Positions 17,335 through 26,078 of a stretch of DNA of 64,000 nucleotides are shown here, piece by piece. The stretch spans positions 1 through 64,000 of the forward strand of contig CAVVQV010000008.1 of assembly GCA_963750495.1 (NCBI GenBank), given 5' to 3'. Within the stretch, counting starts at the first letter, position 1. Each line of letters begins with the position of its first letter. This DNA comes from JANLYC01 sp963750495. Its GTDB lineage: Bacteria > Actinomycetota > Actinomycetes > Propionibacteriales > Nocardioidaceae. A program made the position numbers and the translations under genes. The notes beneath the pieces were generated by a model that was given only the letters and a program-made list of their open reading frames with translations, made no database searches and was not told the origin of the DNA.

Positions 17335-17340
17335 ATGCTA
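17335..17340 (-). promoter_or_regulatory. Leaderless -10 box for the response regulator
   Basis: On the minus strand TAGCAT lies exactly six bases before the ATG. It overlaps the spacer after the permease gene, so the regulator can be transcribed on its own. Confidence 0.5.
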
Positions 17341-17344
17341 CGAG

Positions 17345-20005
17345 TCAGAGCTCGCGCAGCTGATCCCGAGCGTGCCTGGCGACGTGCTTGCCGACGCCCA
17401 CCGAGGCTCCGACGACCGCGCCCACCGTGCCCAGAACGGCCAGCGCGAGGTAGAGCCACGGCCACGCGAGGTGCGCCGGCGGTGGGTCGAAGACACCGGT
17501 CAGGATCTTGACGAGCAGGTAGGACAGGGCACCGCCGACAACGGCTCCGACGGCCACGCCCACAATCACGACGAACGCGGGTTCTCCCACGCTCAGTCGG
17601 CGGAGCTGTCGCCGCGAGGCACCCAGGGCGCTCACGATCGCCATACTGCGTCTGCGTTCGGTGAGCCCGAGTCCCGTCACCAGCCCCCCGGCGGCCGCCA
17701 CGAGCACGAGCGCGAACCCGAGCTCGATCTTGGACAAGCCCGACAGATCCACCGACGTCAGGCTGGATCCCACCAACCCTCGTGCCTGCGAGATGTCGGT
17801 GACCGTCGCCGACGTGCCGACAAGGTGTTTCGCGGACGCCGCCACCGCGCTCGTGTTACTTCCGCCGGTGTTGACCAGGAACGTGCCGACCGCGTTGGAG
17901 CCGGTTTGGCCAGCGATGTACGACGCATTGGCCACCAGGAAGCTGTCGCGCGGCGCGGTCGGGAACTCGTTGACGATCCCCACATAGTGGAACGGCACGG
18001 TCACGTCTTGCCCCGTCTGGCTGTTCACCAGACGCAGCCGCACCAGGTCACCGAGCTTGAGCTGGTAGTCGAGCACCGTCTCGGCACTGACCAGCACACC
18101 GTTGGGCGTGCTCGACAGCCGACTCAGCACAGTCGCCGCCGACGCACCTTGGAAGTAGGCGTCCTGCAGGGAGGTCGCTTGTCCGATCGTCATGGCGTTG
18201 ATTCCGTACAGATCCTGGAGATCAGCACCCACATAGGCAAGCCGGTGTTGGAGCGGTTCGACCGCACGGACGCCGGGCAGGCCGGCCAGCTTCGCGGCGT
18301 ACGACGGTGCGACGGCGCTGCCCGGCGACTCCGTGACGGTCACGTCAGCACCGTTGGTGAGCTGGGCGTCGACCTCCGCCTGCTGCCGGTACGTCGAGTT
18401 GAAGGTCGCGGTGGAGGCGGCGAAGGCCAAGGCCAGCCCGATCAGGACGACCGAGCGCGTGATCACCGTGCGCTGTCGACTCATCATCGAAGCCGACGTG
18501 GCGGCCAGGTTGCCGGCCGCCGGACGCAGGACGCGCGCGACGAGGCCAGTCCCACGCGAGAGCAGCGCATCGCTGAGCCGCCAGGCCAGCAGGGTCGCGC
18601 CCAGCCAGCCGAGGGCAGGGGCCAGGAAGGCCCAGTAGTTGACCGAGATGGTCGGCACTCCTTCGGGGGCGAGCACCAGCGTGTAGTTGTTGTTGCGGCC
18701 CGTCAGCCAGAAGATCACCGCTGCGGTGGCCAGCAGCCCGACATCGAGCCCGTAACCCAGCCAGCGGGGCCGTGCACGCCGTGGCACAGTCACCAGCGCC
18801 GAGACCGTCGAGGTGGCAGCCAGGTCACGCCGTGCGGGCCACCAGATCACGGCGGTGGCGATCACGGCTCCCAGCGCCGCCGCCACGATCGCCCAGAACA
18901 CTGACGACGCACCGGCGCCGAAGCTAGCGCTGCCGAACGTGGTCAGGCCGATCAGCGCGGCCGCGCCGAGCCCGACGACGACGCCCAGGCCGGCCGTCAG
19001 CGCGGTCTCGATCGCGATGAGGCGACGTAGCTGGCGGGCGCCGGCGCCTCGGATGCGGAGAATCGCCTGTTCACGTCGGCGGCGCGTGGCCCCGGACGAG
19101 CTGACGGCGGCGCTCAGCGCACCGGCGAGGACGGCGCCGGGAGCACCGAGGAAGAGGAACAGCACCTGTGAGTAGGCGGCGTCCTCCCGGGCTGCGCCGA
19201 GGGCGGTGCCCAGGTTGTCCCCGACGACACCGGCTCCTGAGGTGGCCGCCTCGAGGTTGTGAGCCTGTCCGGTCTCGCTCGTGTATGCCGAGGCAGGGTC
19301 GTTCGGCAGCGCCTGGCTGCGACGTACGTGGATCTGCGTGCGCACCTGGCCCGGTCGTGACGAGGCCAGAGCGGCGTACTTCGCCGAGAACGTGCCCGCG
19401 GGCAAAAAGACGACGTTGTCCGGAGGCGCGGTCGGCTGGGACTGTGGCGGCGCCCCCACCGTCTGGAAAAACGAGTCCGCCTGTGGCATCTCCACGACGC
19501 CCGCCACGACCACCGTGAACGGTTGCGAGCCATGACGCGCGATGCGGACCCTGTCGCCAGGCTGGACGTGGAGGTTGGCGGCCGTCTGCTGGGCGACAAC
19601 GACACCGTGGTCGGTTCCAGCGAGCGTACGCAGGCTGCCGGGGAACAGCGAAGCGTAGTTCGACGGGATCCCGACCACGGTGCCGGAGCCGGTCTGTTGG
19701 GTAGTGCCGCCGGTGTGGGCGGTCAGGCCGGGGGTCGCAGCGAACGCGACGACGGAGCTTGCCGTCGTAGCGGGATCTGACTGGATGGCCTTGAGCACCT
19801 TGCTGGTGTCGGCGGGCTTGGCGATGGCCACCTGCCAGTCGACGGCGACCGACCGTGCGGCGCGCTGGGTCATCGTCGCCTTGGACGCGGCGAGGAAGGC
19901 TCCCAGGCTGGCGAACAACGCGACAGCGATCGCGATCCCGGCCGCTGTCGCGACCAGCCGTCCGCTCCGTCGGGTCACCAGTCCCTTCAACCACATGATG
20001 GTCAT
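17345..20005 (-). CDS. ABC transporter permease, FtsX/MacB type
   Basis: This 886-residue permease has an N-terminal transmembrane helix (about 18-38) followed by a large extracellular region. It has two FtsX-like membrane blocks (about 285-450 and 790-880) joined by a second extracellular domain. This duplicated layout is that of permeases in lipoprotein- or peptide-handling exporters, which are mechanotransmission machines rather than simple channels. Its ATG overlaps the stop of the frame-restored ATPase gene upstream (ATGA). That shows an operon of lipoprotein, two ATPases and permease, followed by a response regulator. The cargo is unknown; antimicrobial peptide detoxification or lipoprotein release are the usual roles. 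Confidence 0.9.
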   Translation of the reverse strand: MTIMWLKGLVTRRSGRLVATAAGIAIAVALFASLGAFLAASKATMTQRAARSVAVDWQVAIAKPADTSKVLKAIQSDPATTASSVVAFAATPGLTAHTGGTTQQTGSGTVVGIPSNYASLFPGSLRTLAGTDHGVVVAQQTAANLHVQPGDRVRIARHGSQPFTVVVAGVVEMPQADSFFQTVGAPPQSQPTAPPDNVVFLPAGTFSAKYAALASSRPGQVRTQIHVRRSQALPNDPASAYTSETGQAHNLEAATSGAGVVGDNLGTALGAAREDAAYSQVLFLFLGAPGAVLAGALSAAVSSSGATRRRREQAILRIRGAGARQLRRLIAIETALTAGLGVVVGLGAAALIGLTTFGSASFGAGASSVFWAIVAAALGAVIATAVIWWPARRDLAATSTVSALVTVPRRARPRWLGYGLDVGLLATAAVIFWLTGRNNNYTLVLAPEGVPTISVNYWAFLAPALGWLGATLLAWRLSDALLSRGTGLVARVLRPAAGNLAATSASMMSRQRTVITRSVVLIGLALAFAASTATFNSTYRQQAEVDAQLTNGADVTVTESPGSAVAPSYAAKLAGLPGVRAVEPLQHRLAYVGADLQDLYGINAMTIGQATSLQDAYFQGASAATVLSRLSSTPNGVLVSAETVLDYQLKLGDLVRLRLVNSQTGQDVTVPFHYVGIVNEFPTAPRDSFLVANASYIAGQTGSNAVGTFLVNTGGSNTSAVAASAKHLVGTSATVTDISQARGLVGSSLTSVDLSGLSKIELGFALVLVAAAGGLVTGLGLTERRRSMAIVSALGASRRQLRRLSVGEPAFVVIVGVAVGAVVGGALSYLLVKILTGVFDPPPAHLAWPWLYLALAVLGTVGAVVGASVGVGKHVARHARDQLREL

Positions 20006-20743
20006 GGGAGACCTGCCACCGCCGCCGGCACGTGCAGTCGGCCTGAGTCCATGGTCCAGCCGGTGCTGAGCCGCTCGGCGATGGCGTGATCGTGAGTCGA
20101 GACCACCAGCGCAGCCGACAGCGCATCAGCGGCCGACGAGCAGTACATCGATCACGAGCGTGGCGGCACGGTGGTCCAGCTTCCCCGTCGGCTCGTCGGC
20201 CAGCAGCAGGCGTGGGCCGCTCGCTACTGCACGCGCGACGGAGGCTCGCTGGGCTTGCCCTCCGGACAGCTCCTCGGGGAGAGCCTGGGCGAGTTCGCCG
20301 ATGCCGAGCAGGGACAGGGCCGTTGTCGACGCCTCGTGGGCGTCTGCCGGGGCCCTACCGGCGAGCAACAGGGGCAGGCCGACGTTCTCCAGCACGGTCA
20401 GGGCGGGAACCAGGCTGCCGCCCTGGAAGACCGTCGCGACCTCGTTCACGTGGGGCGTACCGTCGTGGCCGAGCGCCGGCCAGTGCACGGTGCCGGAGGT
20501 CGGCAGGTCGAGGCCGCCGAGGAGATGGAGCAGCGTCGACTTGCCCGACCCGGACGGCCCGACCAGTGCGATGCGGTCGCCCGCCTGGATGGTGCAGGAG
20601 GCGTCGTGGACGGCGACCGTCGCTCGCCGTCCGGAGCCGAAGGTGCGAGCGGCTCGCTCACAGACGGCGAATGGCGTCGACGTGGACAGGTGGTCGGGTC
20701 TGCTCGGTTGGGGCAGGGATGAGTGGTCCACAAAGCTGGTCAT
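20002..20743 (-). pseudogene. ABC transporter ATP-binding protein B, frameshifted near its end
   Basis: The N-terminal 200 residues are a normal MacB/LolD-type ATPase: Walker A GPSGSGKST, Q-loop FQGG, signature LSGGQ and Walker B LLLADEPTGKLD. The frame then stops early at VLLVGR. One base over, the missing C-terminus continues as AADALSAALVVSTHDHAIAE with its H-loop histidine. It ends in a TGA that overlaps the permease ATG (ATGA). Removing one G near 20130 restores 246 codons, so a one-base insertion is the only defect. It may be a sequencing indel or a recent mutation. Its own start ATG overlaps the stop of ATPase A (ATGA). Confidence 0.88.
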
Positions 20744-21428
20744 CGGCGTACCCGTCCGTCGAGGAGCTCCACGACCCGGTCAGCGATGTGATGGACAGCG
20801 GGGCTGTGGCTGGCGACGAGGACCGCAACACCTTGGGTGGCCTGATGGCGGAGCAGATCCAGCACGACGTCCTCGGTGTCCCGTCGAGCTCTCCTGTCGG
20901 CTCGTCGGCCAGCAGGACGGGCGGGCTTCCGACAATGGCAACGGCGAGCCCGGCTCGGGCCAGCTCGCCACCGGACAACTGGTGCGGCAGCGACATCGCC
21001 TGGCCGGCGATGCCGAGCGACTCGAGGAGCTCGTCCTCGTGGCCGTCGACTCCCGCGGATGTCTGGCCAGGATGGTCAGGTTCGCCCGAACGCTGAGGTG
21101 GGGGAGCAGGTTGTCCGCCTGCCGGAGGACACCCAGCTGCCGCGACCTCAACTGTGCTTTCACGGTCTCGGGCTGGTGGCTCATCCGCAGGCCACTCGAG
21201 CCAGACGGTGCCGCCTGAAGGTTCGTCGAGCCCGGCCAGCAGGTTCAGCAGTGTCGACTTCCCCGATCCGGACGGGCCGACCACGGCGACGAGCTCGCCC
21301 CGACGCAGTTCGAGCGAGACGCCTTGCAGGGCCAACGTCTCTTCTTCGCCCGCTCGGAAGAACCGGTACAGCTCGCGAGCTCTCAAGGGCGCTTCTGTGG
21401 TCACAGGCGTCGTTTCGGGCATCGTCAT
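20740..21428 (-). pseudogene. ABC transporter ATP-binding protein A, three frameshifts
   Basis: The fragments together make a complete MacB/LolD-type ATPase. The first frame has Walker A GPSGSGKST up to GGTVWLEWPAD. A second frame carries SHQPETVKAQLRSRQLGVL with the Q-loop region. The first frame resumes with LSGGELARA and LLADEPTGELD. A third shift gives DTEDVVLDLLRHQATQG and the H-loop ASHSP, ending RVRR. The shifts are near 21190 (one base extra), 21075 (one missing) and 20890 (one missing), all at or near short G or C runs. Restored, it is 229 codons. It starts at the ATG overlapping the lipoprotein stop and ends in the ATGA shared with ATPase B. Either the gene is decaying or the assembly has indels here. 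Confidence 0.85.
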
Positions 21429-22105
21429 GACCATGCGAGTGACTCGCTCACGGTGCGCCACGGATCCACGTTGTCGGCCCCGGAAGGTCCGGTCAGGGTG
21501 AGCACGGCCTCATGGCCCTGATGGAAGAACTCATAGACCTCGACGGCATCGACGACGACCTTGTTGGTGACCGGATCTGGCTTGGAGTCGGCTTGGTAGG
21601 TGATGAGCACCGCGTGCTGGCCTGCGCGGGTGATCATCGAGACATGGACCGCCTTGACACTCGCCTGGGCAGCCTTGATCGCGGGAACGTCCTGATGCAT
21701 GGCCGACCGGACGGTTGGCGCCGTGGACGCCTGTCGCTCGGCGATCCCGACCGAGTTGAAGTGGTCGGTGAATGTCACGGTGCCTGCATGGGTCGACCTC
21801 GCCCAACCTTCCGGAACCTGGATGGTGACCGTGCTGCCCGGCGGCCGGTACTTCACGAACACCTGGTTGTCAGGGATGTCGCCAGGTGGGTTGTACTCCG
21901 TGGCCGGCGCCGGGCCGCTCGGCGTCGTCGAGGACGACGATGGTGGGGTACGCGGTGCGGGCGTCCCGCTGGTAGGTCCACCGCCGGTCGGGGCAGTGCT
22001 CACGGTCGGTGACGCTGGTGATGCCGTGCTCGAGCACGCCGCCAGGGCCAGCAACAAGGTCGCGGCGAGAACGCCGGTCGCGGTGGACAGACGGGGTGCG
22101 GTCAT
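21425..22105 (-). CDS. Lipoprotein of the ABC module
   Basis: This 226-residue protein starts MTAPRLSTATGVLAATLLLA and has the lipobox LAAC, so it should be lipid-anchored outside the membrane. A Ser/Thr/Pro/Gly linker of about 50 residues leads to a C-terminal domain of about 130 residues (VFVKYRPPGSTVTIQVPEGW... WRTVSESLAWS) with no family I recognise. The ATG at 22105 has AGGAGC upstream. A longer open frame to 22255 lacks one. It is the first gene of the operon and its stop overlaps the next start (ATGA). It may be the substrate-recognising or sensing component of the ABC module. Confidence 0.82.
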   Translation of the reverse strand: MTAPRLSTATGVLAATLLLALAACSSTASPASPTVSTAPTGGGPTSGTPAPRTPPSSSSTTPSGPAPATEYNPPGDIPDNQVFVKYRPPGSTVTIQVPEGWARSTHAGTVTFTDHFNSVGIAERQASTAPTVRSAMHQDVPAIKAAQASVKAVHVSMITRAGQHAVLITYQADSKPDPVTNKVVVDAVEVYEFFHQGHEAVLTLTGPSGADNVDPWRTVSESLAWS

Positions 22106-22288
22106 GGTTGCTCCTGTGGTCTCGCAGTGGTGCCGGGTGCTCCTCTTCGACGCTAGGACGACGTCGGCCAGCGGCTCACCACCAGCAGGTAAGAGGAGGG
22201 CAAAATCCCTTCTCGTCGCCATTGCTGGTGATGCGCGGCACAGCGCGAGGGACACAATGAGGTCAGTCGAGCGGGCGGAGGGCGCCAG

Positions 22289-23695
22289 ATGCGGAGACGG
22301 ATCGTCACGGTGGCGTTGGCGGCTGTGGCGCTGGCGGTGACCGTCTTCGGCGTTCCGCTCGCGATCCTGGTCCAGCGGATGGTGCTGTCAGACGAACAGG
22401 GCGAGCTCGAGCGCCTGGCTCTGCGGGCTGCGGTCGACGTTGGCCCGACCTATGCGTCCGGTGACCCCATCGAGCTGCCGAGCACCGAACCGGCGGTGCA
22501 GCTCGCGGTCTATGACACCGCGGGAACGCGGATCACGGGGCGTGGTCCTGCGCAGCTCGATCAGCCGCTCAGGGATGCGCTGAGCGGGGTACCGGTGGAC
22601 AGCCGCAACGGGTTGCTGGCGGCAGCTGTCCCCGTCAACTCGGGTGAGCAGGTCATCGCCGTCGTACGCGCGTCATCGCCGTCGTCAGTGGTCCAGCATC
22701 GCGTGTGGTGGTTGTGGGTGGGCATGGCAGGGATCGCGACCATCGCAGCCGCCTCGGCGTTCCTGCTCGCCCGGCGGCTCAGCACGGTGCTCGTGCGGCC
22801 GCTGATCGAGCTCGAGCGGGTGTCGACGGAGCTCGGTGAGGGTAACCTCGGCGCCCGCGCAGGTCCGAGCGGCGTCGCGGAGATCGATCACGCCGGCGCC
22901 GCGCTGAACCGTACGGCTGATCGGCTGTCTGCGCTGATCGCTCGGCAACGGTCGTTCACGGCCGACGCATCTCATCAGTTGCGTACGCCGCTGACCAGAC
23001 TGCGACTCGAGCTCGAGAAGGGTCTCGAGGGCGAGCCCGCTGAACTTCGTCTGGCCGTCCAGGAAGCGTTGGCGTCGGCCGACGTCTTGGGGCAGACCGT
23101 CGACGACGTCTTGGCGGTAGCCCGCGGCGACGGTGGCACTGGATCGTTCTCCGTCGAGGCGCTCCTCGACGGGGTACGGGAGGCATGGCACGGCACGTTG
23201 GCCGCTCAGGATCGACCGCTTCGCCTGCGCGGAGATCCGGGGCTGGTGGTGGCCGCTTCGCTGCCGGCCGCCCGCCAGATCGTGCAGACCCTGGTCGACA
23301 ACGCCTATCGACACGGGAGCGGCGTGGTGGAGATCCGGGCCCGAGACGTCGGGGGCGCGGTTGCCATCGACGTTCTCGACGAAGGAGCCACCGATGGGAG
23401 CGGCGCCGTCCGGGTTGAGGTCACCCGTACCCGAGGACCGCGCGAAGGGCGCGGCCTGGCTCTGGCCCGCTCACTCGCCGAAGCGGAAGGTGGGCGGCTG
23501 ACGACCGGGATCCAGGACGGGCTGAGCAGGGTCAGCGTCTATCTGCCGACCCTGCCCGAGGACGCGCCGGAGAGGAGACGCGGGGCTGACGCGGGTGAGC
23601 GATCGGCGCGTCAGTGGTTGCGGAGAGCGTCGATGAGCTGGGGTTTGGACATCGACGACCGACCATGGATGCCAACCTTCTTCGCGCGCTCGTAG
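22289..23695 (+). CDS. Sensor histidine kinase
   Basis: This 468-residue kinase has two transmembrane helices (about 5-30 and 139-162) around an extracellular sensor of about 110 residues. A HAMP region follows, then a HisKA domain with His229 in ASHQLRTPLTR and an ATPase domain with N box LVDNAYRHGSG. The G1 box reads DEGATDGSG, and the lid before GRGLALARSLAEAEGG is much shorter than usual, so ATP binding may be atypical. It diverges from the lipoprotein/ABC/response-regulator operon and is the natural partner of that regulator. The last 28 residues or so run past the usual kinase end into an opposing gene (23611-23883), an 85-base convergent overlap. GGAGGG precedes the start. Confidence 0.9.
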   Translation: MRRRIVTVALAAVALAVTVFGVPLAILVQRMVLSDEQGELERLALRAAVDVGPTYASGDPIELPSTEPAVQLAVYDTAGTRITGRGPAQLDQPLRDALSGVPVDSRNGLLAAAVPVNSGEQVIAVVRASSPSSVVQHRVWWLWVGMAGIATIAAASAFLLARRLSTVLVRPLIELERVSTELGEGNLGARAGPSGVAEIDHAGAALNRTADRLSALIARQRSFTADASHQLRTPLTRLRLELEKGLEGEPAELRLAVQEALASADVLGQTVDDVLAVARGDGGTGSFSVEALLDGVREAWHGTLAAQDRPLRLRGDPGLVVAASLPAARQIVQTLVDNAYRHGSGVVEIRARDVGGAVAIDVLDEGATDGSGAVRVEVTRTRGPREGRGLALARSLAEAEGGRLTTGIQDGLSRVSVYLPTLPEDAPERRRGADAGERSARQWLRRASMSWGLDIDDRPWMPTFFARS

Positions 23696-23883
23696 AGCTG
23701 CTGCTTGGTCATGTCCTCGTAGTCGCCGGCCTTGCCGCCTCGCTTGCCCACCGCCGAACGGCCCTGGTTGGCCGCGGCGTTCGCGATCCGGGCGGCCTTC
23801 TCCTTGCTGGCGCCCTCGTCGCGCAGGGCTTCGTAGGTCTTGTCGTCCTTGACGGACGGTCCTGGGGTCTTTCGTCCGGGCAT
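23611..23883 (-). CDS. Small DUF7218-like protein with Rho N-terminal-like motif
   Basis: This 90-residue basic protein has a KTPGPSVKDDKTYEALRDEG N-terminus with repeated Lys/Ala-rich helices (SKEKAARIANAAANQGRSAVG). It ends in a SAP/Rho-N-like nucleic-acid-binding helix pair (MTKQQLYERAKKVGIHGRSSMSKPQL, given here in overlapping parts). AGGAGGTG precedes the ATG. Such small proteins are common in actinobacteria and are predicted to bind DNA or RNA; the function is not known. Its 3' end overlaps the tail of the sensor kinase gene on the other strand. Confidence 0.78.
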   Translation of the reverse strand: MPGRKTPGPSVKDDKTYEALRDEGASKEKAARIANAAANQGRSAVGKRGGKAGDYEDMTKQQLYERAKKVGIHGRSSMSKPQLIDALRNH

Positions 23884-23959
23884 GGTGCACCTCCTACGGC
23901 AACGTTCTCTGCTTCGTAGGAAGTGCCCGCTACGCGCGGGTCAGCAAACGTGGCTCGGG

Positions 23960-24712
23960 TCAGACCCTGCGCATGACGGTGACGACCTTGCCGAGGATCG
24001 AGGCATGGGTGCCGTCGATGGGCTCGAACGCGTCGTTGTGGGGAAGCAGCCAGACCTTGCCGGCCTTCTTCTGCAGCGTCTTCACGGTGGCCTCGCCATC
24101 GATCATCGCAGCCACGATCTCGCCGTTCTCGGCGGTGGGTTGCTGCCGGATCACGACGAAGTCGCCGTCGCAGATGGCCGCGTCGATCATCGAGTCGCCG
24201 ACCACCTCGAGCAGGAAAAGCGTGCCGTCACCGACGAGCTGACGCGGCATCGGGTACATCTCGTCGACGCGCTGCTCGGCCAGGATGGGCCCGCCCGCCG
24301 CAATACGGCCGACCATAGGCACGAAGACTGCCTCGGGCCTGGCATCGCCACTGCCCGTCTCGTCGTACGACGTCTCGCTGGCTGAGCCGCCGGAGCGTCG
24401 GGGCTGGCTGTCGGGCATGAGTACCTCGACCGCGCGGGGACGGTTGGGGTCACGACGTAGGTAGCCCTTGGTCTCGAGGACGCGGAGCTGGTGGGCCACC
24501 GACGACGAGCTCGTGAGGCCGACAGATTGTCCGATCTCCCGCATGCTGGGTGGGTAGCCGCGCGCTTCGACCGAGTCGCGAATGACGGCGAGCACGCGAC
24601 GCTGTCGCGGTGTCAGGCCGGTGGCATCGGGTGGTCCGTCGGGCAGCTCGCGCACCGAGGTACCGGCAGCATCGTCGGCGGCCGCTTTTGCCGTCTTAGC
24701 CGTCTTGGCCAT
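23960..24712 (-). CDS. lexA: SOS repressor LexA
   Basis: LexA represses DNA-damage genes and cleaves itself when bound to RecA-ssDNA. The 250-residue protein has an N-terminal winged helix (TPRQRRVLAVIRDSVEARGY... SVAHQLRVLETKGYLRRD). The cleavage site is Ala139-Gly140, and the protease dyad is Ser174 (GDSM) with Lys211 (ATVKTL). The N-terminal Ala/Lys-rich extension and the linker (about 100-128) are longer than in E. coli, as is usual in actinobacteria. A LexA box at 24847-24862 upstream implies autoregulation. The minus-strand SRPBCC gene and the LysM gene with its LexA boxes lie beside it. Confidence 0.97.
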   Translation of the reverse strand: MAKTAKTAKAAADDAAGTSVRELPDGPPDATGLTPRQRRVLAVIRDSVEARGYPPSMREIGQSVGLTSSSSVAHQLRVLETKGYLRRDPNRPRAVEVLMPDSQPRRSGGSASETSYDETGSGDARPEAVFVPMVGRIAAGGPILAEQRVDEMYPMPRQLVGDGTLFLLEVVGDSMIDAAICDGDFVVIRQQPTAENGEIVAAMIDGEATVKTLQKKAGKVWLLPHNDAFEPIDGTHASILGKVVTVMRRV

Positions 24713-24846
24713 GTCGTCACGCCCTCAGGTCCGTCCGGCCGGAGCCGGATCGTGGTCGATTCGTGAGAGCGTCAAGCGCCTGCCTGGGGAGGGTTGCCAG
24801 GCGCCTGACGTCTCCCTACAGACGTTAAACCCGGCGGCCGACGCTT

Positions 24847-24862
24847 TCAAACATTTGTTCGA
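24847..24862. promoter_or_regulatory. LexA (SOS) box upstream of lexA
   Basis: TCAAACATTTGTTCGA matches the actinobacterial SOS palindrome TCGAACnnnnGTTCGA with one mismatch. It lies about 135 bases before the lexA start. Confidence 0.8.
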
Positions 24863-24942
24863 ATCGGCGTGTTGCGGTCTCGGCGGCAGAGGTGGCCCTG
24901 GACGGCCCTCAGCAGCCCCGTTCGATGGGCTCTGTCAGCCGG

Positions 24943-25374
24943 TCAGAGCTTCTGCAGTGCCTGCTGCAGGCTGGTCTGGGCGTCGTCACCGAAGCGCTTC
25001 ATCGCCAGGCGGAGCAGCGGCTCGAGGTACCTGACGAACCCCTGGAACTCGAACTTCGCGGTATAGCGGACCTGGGTGTGGTGCTCGTCGCCGCTCAGCG
25101 CCATCGTGTCGTTGACCACCACGGTTTTGTTCTCGCCGCGGAGCGCGATCGTGCTGTCGGGCTCGAGCCCGGTGATCACGTAGGTGAGGTCGGTCTCGCG
25201 GCCGAAGAACCGCGAGGTGTTCGCATAGGTCGTCCCGACGCCGCCGTCCCCGCTGACCCGGGTGGTCCGAACGGTGCCGGCATCCCACTCCTCGCTGGTC
25301 GTGAAGTCGCTGAGGTAGGTGTAGACGCGGCTGATCGGCTTGTCGACCTGGACGGTTCGTTCGAGGGTGATCAC
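24943..25374 (-). CDS. SRPBCC family (polyketide cyclase/START-like) protein
   Basis: This 143-residue protein has the helix-grip START/Bet v 1-like fold: an N-terminal strand ITLERTVQVDKPISRVYTYL, then DFTTSEEWDAGTVRT, and a long amphipathic C-terminal helix. Such proteins bind hydrophobic ligands in a cavity. The GTG start has TAGCGT exactly six bases upstream, a leaderless promoter. A perfect LexA box (25412-25427) lies 38 bases beyond the start, so the gene could be part of the SOS response; that is inference. It separates lexA from its usual LysM neighbour. Confidence 0.82.
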   Translation of the reverse strand: MITLERTVQVDKPISRVYTYLSDFTTSEEWDAGTVRTTRVSGDGGVGTTYANTSRFFGRETDLTYVITGLEPDSTIALRGENKTVVVNDTMALSGDEHHTQVRYTAKFEFQGFVRYLEPLLRLAMKRFGDDAQTSLQQALQKL

Positions 25375-25380
25375 GCGACC

Positions 25381-25386
25381 ACGCTA
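25381..25386 (-). promoter_or_regulatory. Leaderless -10 box for the SRPBCC gene
   Basis: On the minus strand TAGCGT ends six bases before the GTG at 25374. A LexA box lies 26 bases further upstream, over the -35 region. Confidence 0.5.
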
Positions 25387-25411
25387 CCCGGCGCCCAAGC
25401 CGACACGCCGA

Positions 25412-25427
25412 TCGAACGCGTGTTCGA
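25412..25427. promoter_or_regulatory. LexA (SOS) box, perfect palindrome
   Basis: TCGAACGCGTGTTCGA is a perfect match to the SOS consensus. It sits where it could repress the minus-strand SRPBCC promoter. Confidence 0.85.
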
Positions 25428-25464
25428 CCAGATCCATGGTTTTGTCGCCCCGGCCTGTTACGGT

Positions 25465-25480
25465 TCAAACATGTGTTCGA
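25465..25480. promoter_or_regulatory. LexA (SOS) box, tandem copy 1
   Basis: TCAAACATGTGTTCGA has one mismatch to the consensus and directly abuts a second box. Confidence 0.8.
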
Positions 25481-25496
25481 TCGAACGTGTATTCGA
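25481..25496. promoter_or_regulatory. LexA (SOS) box, tandem copy 2
   Basis: TCGAACGTGTATTCGA has one mismatch to the consensus. It abuts the preceding box with no gap, giving a 32-base LexA platform 130 bases before the LysM gene. Confidence 0.8.
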
Positions 25497-25625
25497 CTCC
25501 CACGCCGTACGACGCGAGGGCGCCCGACGGGGTGCCTCACCACGCCACCGCCGACTGTCGGTGGGCACCGATACACCTTGGATCAGACGCGAGACCAGCC
25601 AGATCGCCTTCCCCGGAGGTCACCG

Positions 25626-26042
25626 ATGAGCACCGTTACCATCACCGCACCACGCCAGCCACGCCAGCGCGACGTCAGAGCCGCCCGGCCGCGACCATCG
25701 CGCCCGGTGTCCCCGACCCAGCCGGCAGCCCGCGTGGTGCGCGAGGCCCCGCCCGTGCGGCTGACCCGCCGCGGGCGCCTGCTGCTCCTCGCGGTCGTTC
25801 TCGTTGTTGCTTTCGCGGCGTTCACGCTGCTGTCCGGCCCTGCCGTGTCCACGGACCAGACCCACCACGCCACGCAGCACACGGTTGTCATCGCAGCGGG
25901 CCAGACGCTCTGGGACATCGCCAGCCGGATCGCGCCCGGCGAAGACCCGCGCACGGTGATTGGCGACATCGTCGATCTCAACGAGCTGCCCGACGCGGGC
26001 TCGATCCGGATCGGCCAGAAGCTTTTCGTCCCCCAGTACTGA
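25626..26042 (+). CDS. LysM-domain SOS-induced cell-division suppressor-like protein
   Basis: This 138-residue protein has a basic, Pro-rich cytoplasmic N-terminus and one transmembrane helix (about 52-70). A C-terminal LysM domain (about 85-136, HTVVIAAGQTLWDIASRIAP... IRIGQKLFVP) should bind peptidoglycan outside the cell. This layout and the position near lexA match Rv2719c (ChiZ) of Mycobacterium tuberculosis and DivS/YneA-type proteins, which block division after DNA damage. Three LexA boxes in the 250 bases upstream support SOS control. GGAGG precedes the ATG. In mycobacteria nrdR is next to it; here nrdR lies 23 kb away. Confidence 0.85.
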   Translation: MSTVTITAPRQPRQRDVRAARPRPSRPVSPTQPAARVVREAPPVRLTRRGRLLLLAVVLVVAFAAFTLLSGPAVSTDQTHHATQHTVVIAAGQTLWDIASRIAPGEDPRTVIGDIVDLNELPDAGSIRIGQKLFVPQY

Positions 26043-26078
26043 TGAACCAGTACTGATCCACGGCCCGGGGAGGCGACA

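Noticed and set aside
17102..18904. A 600-codon plus-strand frame over the response regulator and permease
   Set aside because: It is an antisense shadow with no family match, and it crosses two well-supported genes.
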